From: an uncultured Odoribacter sp.
GTDB taxonomy: Bacteria; Bacteroidota; Bacteroidia; Bacteroidales; Marinifilaceae
NCBI GenBank assembly: GCA_900548135.1
Contig: URJC01000124.1
Span: 1 to 7,276 of the forward strand
Direction of reading: 5' to 3'
Length of the DNA: 7,276 nt
Shown: positions 1 through 4,932 of the stretch, one piece after another
Layout: each line of letters starts with the position of its first letter
Numbering within the stretch: the stretch's first letter is position 1
Made by a program: the position numbers and the translations under genes
Notes under the pieces: generated by a model
Told to the model about the DNA's origin: nothing
Database searches by the model: none
Seen by the model: only the letters and a program-made list of their open reading frames with translations

Positions 1-329
1 AAGGATAGCAGTAAAACAAAAATAGAAGAAAAAACAAGCGCTTGTGTGATGTTAAGGTTGGCAATTCTGGGTTTACCGTGGGCTAGATGAATGGAAGCAA
101 CCACAGATGCCCCTACTCCGAACATCAGGCCTATGCCAGTGGTAATCATGAATAAGGGTGCTGTGATGTTAACCGCTGCCAAAGCGTCACTTCCAATTCC
201 TTTACCAACGAATATACCATCAGTGATGACAAATACGGCTGAAAATACCATACCTACTACTGTGGGTAATAGTAATCTCCTAAAGAGTGTGGAAATGTTT
301 GTTTTTCCAAAATCAATGCTGTCTTTCAT
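1..329 (-). CDS. MATE family multidrug efflux transporter, N-terminal part (runs off the left edge)
   Basis: The minus strand is open from an ATG at 329-327 to the window edge, giving 109 residues without a stop. It begins MKDSIDFGKTNISTLFRR, followed by hydrophobic segments around residues 16-36, 50-75 and 97-109 and by the stretch GIGLMFGVGASVVASIHLAHGK. That layout (short cytosolic start, LLLPTVVGM, DGIFVGKGIG, then a Gly-rich helix) is typical of MATE exporters, most like the MepA-type branch. These inner-membrane proteins have about 12 helices and about 450 residues and expel cationic drugs in exchange for Na+ or H+. Only the first quarter is visible, so the substrate and the integrity of the rest are unknown. 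A purine-rich stretch AGGGAGAAAAG lies directly before the ATG, and a good Bacteroidota -7 box lies 27 nt upstream (separate entry). An open plus-strand frame over 91-348 is its antisense shadow. Family call confident, subfamily tentative. Confidence 0.9.
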   Translation of the reverse strand, partial: MKDSIDFGKTNISTLFRRLLLPTVVGMVFSAVFVITDGIFVGKGIGSDALAAVNITAPLFMITTGIGLMFGVGASVVASIHLAHGKPRIANLNITQALVFSSIFVLLLS

Positions 330-356
330 CTTTTCTCCCTTTATTTAATTGCGCTG

Positions 357-364
357 CAAAATTA
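357..364 (-). promoter_or_regulatory. Probable -7 promoter element for the MATE gene
   Basis: Read on the minus strand this is TAATTTTG, an exact match to the Bacteroidota -7 consensus TAnnTTTG. It lies 27 nt before the MATE start codon, which would give a 5' untranslated region of roughly 20 nt. No clear TTTG/TTG -33 box is found at the usual spacing; the nearest TTG is 26 nt further upstream. Confidence 0.5.
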
Positions 365-655
365 GGATTTGAATAGCGTAAAAAAGTTATCAATTGGTAA
401 TTTCTTTTCTTTTCCGGACGATCTTTCCTGGGAAATAGAAATAACGTATAAGATAGGGATATCTGGAACCAAATTGAGAATTCAGAGTAGAATTGTTGAA
501 CTTTGTCAACTGTTTTCCGTTAAATATGAAAAATGGCAAGTATTTATATTTTGAAGAGAACCTGAGTTTGATGAAACAACTATCCTTGAAATGAAGAAAG
601 TACTTTATATCGGGGATGAGACGTATATACGCCAGTAAATATAGGAATATTTTGG

Positions 656-695
656 AAAAAGAGGGTGACTAAAAAGTCTTAGTCATCCTCTTTTT
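656..695. terminator. Strong bidirectional terminator-like hairpin
   Basis: Arms 661-672 (GAGGGTGACTAA) and 679-690 (TTAGTCATCCTC) pair over 12 bp with one G-T wobble and a 6-base loop. They are flanked by AAAAA at 656-660 and TTTTT at 691-695, so a U-tract follows the stem in either direction. On the minus strand it lies about 95 nt beyond the DJ-1 stop codon, so it probably ends that transcript. It also forms the left part of the inverted-repeat element at 660-770. Confidence 0.7.
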
Positions 696-770
696 GTCCA
701 TACTTCTGATGGAGGTTTCTTTCGAATATTCGATTCTTAGAGGGATGTTTTGACTTTTTAGCCACCCCCT
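660..770. repeat. MITE-like element with 19-bp terminal inverted repeats
   Basis: The left end 660-678 (AGAGGGTGACTAAAAAGTC) and the reverse complement of the right end 752-770 (AGGGGGTGGCTAAAAAGTC) match at 17 of 19 positions. They enclose 73 bp that contain no gene. This looks like a miniature inverted-repeat element or a remnant of an insertion sequence. I see no convincing target-site duplication: the outside flanks end in GGAAAA on the left and begin GGATAG on the right. The left repeat doubles as one arm of the hairpin terminator. A pair of related terminator arms arising by local rearrangement would be an alternative explanation. Confidence 0.45.
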
Positions 771-789
771 GGATAGTTTTTCCCATTTT

Positions 790-1323
790 TCAGGATTGCT
801 TAAATGCTTCTATTAATTTGGGCAGTAATGACGGGAGGGTGTGTTCGCATTGGGCTGTATAAAAATTGCTGTCGATCGTAGCGGCTTCATCTGTTGGAAT
901 CCCTTTTTGAATAGCTGGTTTTGCTAACGGATGGATAGCTAAATGTTTACCTTCAGTGATGCCTGCAATTTCGAAGATAAGGCCGGCTGCACAATGCCCC
1001 GCTATGATTTTCTTTTTATCGGCGAATTCACGGAGAACGGTCAGCAAATCTATATTATAGGGCTGACTGACATTGTTCTGAAATACCGGGACAGCATCGC
1101 CGCAAGAAAATACAAGTGCATCATATTCATCTGCATGTCCGGGTAAATTAGCTATAACATCATCTGTTTGAAGTGTAATGCCTGAATTTGTTTTAATGGT
1201 TGGAGTATCAGATACGGCGAATACCTTATAGGAAATTCCTTTTTCGAAAAAGGTTTCAAGATATTGGAACAAACCGAATCCGTTGACCGGATTTACTGCT
1301 AATACTGCTACTTGCTTTGCCAT
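790..1323 (-). CDS. DJ-1/PfpI (class I glutamine amidotransferase-like) family protein
   Basis: A 177-residue protein with the DJ-1/PfpI fold. The nucleophile-elbow cysteine is Cys111 in AGHCAAGLIFE, matching the ICAGPTAL region of DJ-1 (Cys106). About 20 residues later AIHPLAKPAIQ mirrors THPLAKDKM of human DJ-1, including its His126. Other cysteines are Cys74 (FSCGD) and Cys159. Family members act as small-molecule glyoxalases (class III), hydratases, chaperones or redox sensors; which applies here cannot be told. By eye alignment the acidic residue corresponding to DJ-1 Glu18, which tunes the cysteine, falls on Gly17 (NGFGLFQY), so the chemistry may differ. The length is normal for the family and there is no signal peptide, so it is probably cytosolic. 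It diverges from the HxlR regulator gene with 166 bp between starts and is a likely target of that regulator. The start ATG is preceded closely by the AT-rich TAAATTTA. Confidence 0.9.
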   Translation of the reverse strand: MAKQVAVLAVNPVNGFGLFQYLETFFEKGISYKVFAVSDTPTIKTNSGITLQTDDVIANLPGHADEYDALVFSCGDAVPVFQNNVSQPYNIDLLTVLREFADKKKIIAGHCAAGLIFEIAGITEGKHLAIHPLAKPAIQKGIPTDEAATIDSNFYTAQCEHTLPSLLPKLIEAFKQS

Positions 1324-1370
1324 GATTGTAAATTTATAAATGAAACAATAGTTATCTTTAGTAAGTTTAT

Positions 1371-1378
1371 TACTTTTG
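1371..1378 (+). promoter_or_regulatory. Candidate -7 promoter element upstream of the HxlR gene
   Basis: TACTTTTG matches the Bacteroidota TAnnTTTG consensus exactly. It would give a leader of about 105 nt, with the operator repeats lying inside the transcribed leader. No good -33 box is seen. A competing, less perfect promoter (TTAG at 1430-1433, 19-bp spacer, TAATGTTG at 1453-1460) would place the operator palindrome in the promoter spacer instead. Confidence 0.4.
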
Positions 1379-1433
1379 TGATGCTAAGATAAAATGTGTT
1401 TGAATGATAAACAAGAACGCACTTGAAAATTAG

Positions 1434-1468
1434 TTAGTTACACAGATGTAACTAATGTTGTTACACAG
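1434..1468. promoter_or_regulatory. Probable HxlR operator: inverted and direct repeats of GTTACA
   Basis: A 22-bp inverted repeat has perfect 9-bp arms, TTAGTTACA at 1434-1442 and TGTAACTAA at 1447-1455, separated by CAGA. A third half-site follows at 1460-1465. The nonamer GTTACACAG therefore occurs twice (1437-1445 and 1460-1468), 23 bp apart or about two helical turns. HxlR-type winged-helix dimers bind short inverted repeats near their own and divergent promoters. This site lies 35-56 bp before the HxlR start codon, in the DNA shared with the DJ-1 gene. That HxlR binds here is inferred; the repeat symmetry is seen directly. Confidence 0.65.
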
Positions 1469-1489
1469 TTAATTAGATAAAGTTAAAAA

Positions 1490-1846
1490 ATGCAAAATTT
1501 TCACCATGGGGATAATTGTCCTATACGGGATATATTGAGTCGGTTAAGTAGTAAGTGGGCTATGTTGATATTGATCACTTTGAATGCAAACGGAACGATG
1601 CGTTTTAATGATATACAGAAAAGTATTGGTGACATATCCCAACGTATGCTTACGGTGACTTTACGCACACTGGAAGCTGATGGTTTGATAAGCAGGAAGG
1701 TTTATCCGGAAGTTCCTCCCCGGGTAGAGTATTGCCTGACAGAAAGGGGGGATAGCTTGATCCCCTGTTTGGAAGGTTTAATAAATTGGGCGTTGGATTA
1801 TATGCCGCAAATTGTAAGTGAACGTGGAGAAAAAGAAATAGTTTGA
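1490..1846 (+). CDS. HxlR family winged-helix transcriptional regulator
   Basis: A complete 118-residue protein that fits the HxlR (DUF24) family throughout. It opens with DNCPIRDIL, then has LSSKWAMLILITL, a helix-turn-helix region at about 36-66 (RFNDIQKSIGDISQRMLTVTLR), and the wing LEADGLISRKVYPEVPPRVEY before YCLTERGDSLIPCLEGL. Cys10 sits where the redox-sensing N-terminal cysteine of YodB/CatR/HypR-type members lies; Cys82 and Cys93 are further cysteines. Family members are small dimeric repressors or activators, often responding to quinones, aldehydes or disulfide stress. The gene diverges from the DJ-1 gene, and GTTACA repeats lie in the shared promoter region, suggesting autoregulation and control of the DJ-1 gene. 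The start ATG has no Shine-Dalgarno, only A-rich sequence, as is normal for the phylum. The signal it senses is unknown. Confidence 0.95.
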   Translation: MQNFHHGDNCPIRDILSRLSSKWAMLILITLNANGTMRFNDIQKSIGDISQRMLTVTLRTLEADGLISRKVYPEVPPRVEYCLTERGDSLIPCLEGLINWALDYMPQIVSERGEKEIV

Positions 1847-1999
1847 AAATGGTCCGGATCTTTTCTATAGTTGATCCGTATAATTTTATAACAGGAAATA
1901 GGTAAGATTTCCGGAATGATCAAATGGATTGAATGTATTTGATTGAGAGTTATGCCATAATTAATTATGGGGAAGAGAATTTAGAAATGCAATTAAAAA
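1847..1999. other. Convergent intergenic region with three small inverted repeats
   Basis: Between the ends of the HxlR and AraC-type genes there are three inverted repeats. CGGATC/GATCCG lies at 1855-1860 and 1873-1878 with a 12-base loop. ATCAAAT/ATTTGAT lies at 1919-1925 and 1937-1943 with an 11-base loop. A perfect 16-bp palindrome CCATAATTAATTATGG lies at 1955-1970. None is followed by a proper T-tract, so they are at best weak terminators for the two converging transcripts. Some may be chance in AT-rich DNA. Confidence 0.4.
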
Positions 2000-2893
2000 C
2001 TAGAGCTTGCGTTTTTTTCGGAAATCGACAGGAGAGATACCTGAACGGTGTTTGAAAAATTTGCCAAAAGCAGATTGGTCAGAAAAATGCAATTGTTCAG
2101 CTATTTCTTTGATAGACAGATCCGGATGCTCCAGTAATGCTCTGGATTCGCAAAATAACCTTTCGAAAATAAATTGATAAGGGGTACGACCCGTCAGGCG
2201 TTTAATGATCAGTGATAGGTATTGAGGGGTGATATTCAATTGTTGTGCATAAAAGGAAACCAAGTGTTCCTGGCGATAATGCTGCATTAAAAGATCGAAA
2301 AAATTTTTTAGGATGTATTCGTAACGGATTTGGTGAGGTTCATCCAATAGGTCCCAATGGTTTTCTATCCAAATGTTACTGATTTCAAGCAAGAAAGTCA
2401 TAAAGACAGTTTGGATGATTTCTTGTTTTAGGTGATGGTGGGGCAGATTCATTTTTTTCTGAATAGTGTGTATGCTTTCAGATAGAACCAAATATTGCTG
2501 CTTATTCAACTTGTTGACTTGTTGTTGTTGTAACATCATTTTGGCGATGTGCCTGTACATTTTATCCGATGCTGGCAAACTGTCTAAGAAAGATTTGGTG
2601 ATTAACAATAGGTTACATCGAAAATCAGGACTGATGTCAACAAGTTGACTAATGTATTCCGGAGCCAGTACCACCAGAGTCATAGATTCTAGCGTATGTT
2701 TTTTTCCTGCGATCACTATTTTTCCAGTACCGGCTTTTACCAGCAGATAGAGAAATAGGCCATTGTACCGGACTGGAATACGGGAGAATTTTTTATATGT
2801 AATTGATAATAAGACAATACCTTTGTCCCGGATAAATTCTGCGTCCGGAGAGAAAGTAAAATCATTGCTGTTTGGAACGGGGGTATTCTGCAT
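2000..2893 (-). CDS. AraC family transcriptional regulator
   Basis: A complete 297-residue regulator. The N-terminal ~170 residues look like a cupin-type sensor, with alternating beta-like stretches such as GLFLYLLVKAGTGKIVIAG and HTLESMTLVVLAPEY. The C-terminal ~100 residues are a typical AraC/XylS DNA-binding domain. Its first helix-turn-helix is at about 212-233 (VSFYAQQLNITPQYLSLIIK). The second is at about 260-283 (SIKEIAEQLHFSDQSAFGKFF), followed by the family signature GISPVDFRK. The usual GxTPYQFI element between the two is present (GRTPYQFIFERL). It is transcribed away from the adjacent MFS exporter gene with 155 bp between starts, the classic arrangement for a local regulator of that exporter. 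The effector is unknown. The basic tail KKRKL ends the protein. A -7 box lies only 4 nt upstream of the ATG, so the message may be leaderless. Confidence 0.95.
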   Translation of the reverse strand: MQNTPVPNSNDFTFSPDAEFIRDKGIVLLSITYKKFSRIPVRYNGLFLYLLVKAGTGKIVIAGKKHTLESMTLVVLAPEYISQLVDISPDFRCNLLLITKSFLDSLPASDKMYRHIAKMMLQQQQVNKLNKQQYLVLSESIHTIQKKMNLPHHHLKQEIIQTVFMTFLLEISNIWIENHWDLLDEPHQIRYEYILKNFFDLLMQHYRQEHLVSFYAQQLNITPQYLSLIIKRLTGRTPYQFIFERLFCESRALLEHPDLSIKEIAEQLHFSDQSAFGKFFKHRSGISPVDFRKKRKL

Positions 2894-2897
2894 AGCA

Positions 2898-2905
2898 CAA
2901 AATTA
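2898..2905 (-). promoter_or_regulatory. -7 promoter element very close to the AraC-type start codon
   Basis: The minus-strand reading TAATTTTG fits TAnnTTTG exactly. The 22-bp spacer to a TTTG at 2928-2931 (minus strand) is near the normal -33 spacing. Only 4 nt separate it from the ATG at 2893, so transcription from it would start at or near the first codon. The same eight bases lie before the MATE gene at a conventional distance. Confidence 0.45.
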
Positions 2906-2933
2906 GGTAAATTTTGGAATTAGTTCCCAAACG

Positions 2934-2976
2934 AAACCAACAATAAAAAAGTAATGATTTTTTCAGATAAAACCAA
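2934..2976. repeat. Direct repeat AAACCAA in the AraC/MFS divergent promoter region
   Basis: AAACCAA occurs at 2934-2940 and 2970-2976, 36 bp apart, between the divergent AraC-type regulator and MFS genes. AraC-family proteins bind direct repeats, so these could be half-sites. The repeat is only 7 bp in AT-rich DNA, so the support is weak. Confidence 0.25.
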
Positions 2977-3048
2977 TTGCATAGTGAATGAAACTTCTGC
3001 TTGTGGGGAAATCGGGAGAACTTTGTCATGTAATTTTATTTGAAAGAT

Positions 3049-4209
3049 ATGAAGAATTCGAAATCATTTTTACTTGTATTGTTAGGGATATTGGCTGCTT
3101 TCGGGCCTTTTGTGACAGATATGTACCTTCCGGGTTTACCTACTATGACCGATTATTTTAATACAACAGCTTCTATGGTACAATTGGGGATTACGACGGC
3201 TATGTTGGGGCTTGGAGTGGGACAGCTTCTCGTTGGGCCACTGAGTGATAAATATGGCCGTAAATTACCCTTGATGTATTCATTATGGCTTTTTATCTTT
3301 TCGACAGTGGCCTGTATTTTTTCCTGGAATATAGGGGCATTTATCTGTTTCCGTTTTTTACAAGGGATAGCCGGTGCCGGAGGAATAGTAATTTCCCGTT
3401 CAGTTGCTACAGATTGTTACGCAGGGAAAGAGTTAGCTAAGGCCTTTGCTATGATTTCTGCCGTAAATGGTCTGGCTCCTATTTTAGCTCCGGTAGGAGG
3501 TGGGGTCCTGTTAAAATTTACTAGCTGGCTGGGTATTTTTGTATTCTTATTGGTTTTGGGATGTATATTACTTTTACTTTGTTTGCGGTTGAAAGAATCT
3601 TTACCCGTTGAAAGGCGTATTACTGTTCCCGTCTTTTCTTCTTTCCGAACTTTTATCCCTCTTTTGAAAAAACGGATATTTATGGGGTATGTACTGATTC
3701 AGTCTTTTGTGTTCGGTATGATCTTTGCTTATATTTCTTCTTCTCCTTTTATTTTGCAGGAACATTACCGATTGTCTCCGTTGGGGTATAGTTTGTGTTT
3801 TGCGGTGAATGCTGTGGCTTTGATCCTGGGGACAACTTTTGCCGGGCGTTTTAAAAGTGTACGGCGGGGGATGGTATGTGGGGTTGTTGGTGCGTTTTTA
3901 TTGTCTGTATTTACAGGGTTGACCCTATGGTATGAAATGCCGATTATCTGTTTTGAAGTAGCCCTCTTTTTGAATCTGATTTTTGGGGGCCTGGTATTGC
4001 CAACTTCTACAGCACTGGCTTTGGATACTGAGCGTCAAAATGCAGGAACTGCTTCTGCTATTTTTGGAGCTGTTAGTTTTCTGGCCGGAGGAATCGTTTC
4101 GCCTTTAGTTGGGTTAGGGAATATATTACAGACTACTGCTATCATTATGGTGGTTTGTTCCGGAATTGCTTTATTGTTGATTCGGAAAAGACCACAAACT
4201 ACGGTGTAG
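3049..4209 (+). CDS. MFS transporter, Bcr/CflA drug-resistance subfamily
   Basis: An inner-membrane drug:H+ antiporter of the DHA1 type with 386 residues from the ATG at 3049, close to the roughly 400 usual in the family. Diagnostic features are the first helix with GPFVTDMYLPGLP (Asp24), motif A GPLSDKYGRK at 63-72 between helices 2 and 3, FRFLQGIAGAGG with Arg102 and SRSVATD (helix 4), and the antiporter motif C region GLAPILAPVGGG at about 141-152 in helix 5. Further hydrophobic helices follow to the end, consistent with 12. Family members export chloramphenicol, bicyclomycin, sulfonamides and other compounds; the substrate here is not predictable. A TTG at 3040 would add three residues, but the ATG is preferred because MKNSKSFLLVLL is a normal start directly before helix 1. 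The AraC-type gene diverges from it and probably controls it. The frame stays open after the TAG stop (see the decayed region that follows). Confidence 0.95.
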   Translation: MKNSKSFLLVLLGILAAFGPFVTDMYLPGLPTMTDYFNTTASMVQLGITTAMLGLGVGQLLVGPLSDKYGRKLPLMYSLWLFIFSTVACIFSWNIGAFICFRFLQGIAGAGGIVISRSVATDCYAGKELAKAFAMISAVNGLAPILAPVGGGVLLKFTSWLGIFVFLLVLGCILLLLCLRLKESLPVERRITVPVFSSFRTFIPLLKKRIFMGYVLIQSFVFGMIFAYISSSPFILQEHYRLSPLGYSLCFAVNAVALILGTTFAGRFKSVRRGMVCGVVGAFLLSVFTGLTLWYEMPIICFEVALFLNLIFGGLVLPTSTALALDTERQNAGTASAIFGAVSFLAGGIVSPLVGLGNILQTTAIIMVVCSGIALLLIRKRPQTTV

Positions 4210-4419
4210 CAGGCGGAGTATTACAAATTAAGGAAAGAAGCGGTTAGGGAGAATGGTTGTCAGGAAACTGATTTTTATGCGGATATACTGGATAGTTTAC
4301 TGATTTTTTCTTCATTGAGAAGCTCTGGTAAAAAGGTGTATTATTGTATGAATGTGGCTTTTTTCACAGAATTGGTGGAGAAAAAATCAGATGATCCGCA
4401 GATTTCGGATTTTCTGAAA
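4210..4419 (+). pseudogene. Open, coding-like stretch after the MFS stop, unrecognised remnant
   Basis: From the codon after the MFS stop the same frame is open without interruption into the acetyltransferase remnant. It reads as soluble-protein-like sequence, for example AEYYKLRKEAVRENGC, TDFYADILDSLLIF and VAFFTELVEKKSDDPQISDF. It has no convincing start codon of its own (first ATG at 4348) and I do not recognise a family. It could be the tail of a gene lost by deletion, or chance. Because it is in phase with the MFS gene, stop-codon readthrough would add it to the exporter, but nothing supports such a fusion. Confidence 0.3.
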
Positions 4420-4734
4420 ATGCTTTGCAGGAGGTTGAATAGGAGGATAATCCTCTGTTACTTGTGTGGGAATAAAAGAATAACGGAAAGAGAAGTAAAA
4501 ATGGAGATTATTGAACAATTGCGGCCTTTTGTGGTGAAAGCAATACAGCGAATAGAGAAGTTTTGTTATATACCGGATGAAAACGGGCATGCGATCGCTT
4601 TTATGGGAATTCAAGGTGATAAGCTGGAAATGCTGTTTGTACATTCCCTCTGTCAGGCCCGGCGGGTGGGAAAACAATTGGTGGAATATGCAAAATGACA
4701 GTTGGGCATCGGTTATGTTGATGTGAATGAGTAA
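4420..4734 (+). pseudogene. Decayed GNAT family N-acetyltransferase
   Basis: The frame from 4480 to 4695 reads ITEREVK-MEIIEQLRPFVVKAI, then ENGHAIAFMGIQGDKLEMLFV, then GKQLVEYAK. This is the pattern of YjaB-like GNAT acetyltransferases (acetyl-CoA-dependent N-acyl transfer), where GxxIAFMGI and KLEMLFV are the central beta strands. Three kinds of damage are visible. The N-terminal DNPLLLVWE, matching the LLLxVWE start of such enzymes, lies in a different frame (4446-4472). About ten residues (the usual SVRATHxFL) are missing before ITEREV. A TGA at 4696-4698 interrupts the frame just before QLGIGYVDVNE, after which a TAA ends it where VNEQN and the FY..GF tail should follow. The acetyl-CoA loop Q/RxxGxG is also degraded to QARRVG. 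A small functional relic from the ATG at 4501 is possible but unlikely. Confidence 0.6.
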
Positions 4735-4932
4735 ATTTTGCATGTGGAGTGTTAAGTCCGCTTAGAAAATGAAAAACTTCTTAAGTTCTTTTCTGATTCT
4801 TTACTGTTTAGGAGGAAGTTTTTAAGGAATCGTATAGGTAAATTTGTTGTCCTTGATGAAGCGAAATGCTGTGGTGTTAGCAGTATAGCTCGGGGAAGAA
4901 AATTTGAAAACGAAACGGGAATAAAATTAAAC
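4735..4932. other. Non-coding or eroded leader region before the thioredoxin-fold gene
   Basis: No recognisable gene lies here. A short frame from 4770 encodes an 18-residue hydrophobic peptide (MKNFLSSFLILYCLGGSF) with nothing behind it. A second frame, in phase with the following gene, is open from 4758 to 4932 (VRLENEKLLKFFSDSLLF and onward). It has no ATG until 4933 and would place a hydrophilic stretch in front of a good signal peptide, so it is not taken as part of that gene. The stretch contains a promoter -7 match at 4839-4846. Confidence 0.4.
4839..4846 (+). promoter_or_regulatory. Candidate -7 promoter element for the thioredoxin-fold gene
   Basis: TAAATTTG matches TAnnTTTG and lies 86 nt before the ATG at 4933, implying a leader of about 80 nt. 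A -33 box at normal spacing is not evident, so the assignment rests on the -7 element alone. Confidence 0.35.

Larger units (their letters stand above)
330..789. other. Gene-free stretch between the MATE and DJ-1 genes
   Basis: This 460-base gap contains the MATE promoter (357-364), a doubtful plus-strand open frame (369-554), a terminator hairpin and a MITE-like repeat (both listed separately). It also has a 12-bp perfect palindrome TCGAATATTCGA at 722-733. The 369-554 frame has no recognisable domain. After its TGA the same frame stays open to 636-638 and reads plausibly (for example DETTILEMKKVLYIGDE), so a decayed gene tail is possible, but chance is at least as likely. I see no RNA gene here. 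Confidence 0.5.

Noticed and set aside
369..554. 61-residue plus-strand open frame in the gap after the MATE gene
   Set aside because: It overlaps the MATE promoter region, has no recognisable domain and no promoter at proper spacing. Its continuation after the stop is suggestive of a remnant but too weak to call a gene.
943..1146. 67-residue plus-strand open frame
   Set aside because: It is fully antisense to the well-supported DJ-1 gene and has no family features.
2466..2648. 60-residue plus-strand frame with many cysteines
   Set aside because: It is antisense to the AraC-type gene; the Cys run is the complement of its Gln-rich QQQQ region.
3040..3048. TTG start for the MFS gene, three codons upstream
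   Set aside because: The ATG at 3049 gives a normal N-terminus directly before helix 1, and nothing favours the rarer start codon.
4387..4743. 118-residue minus-strand frame
   Set aside because: It is antisense to the acetyltransferase remnant, whose plus-strand reading shows clear family motifs.
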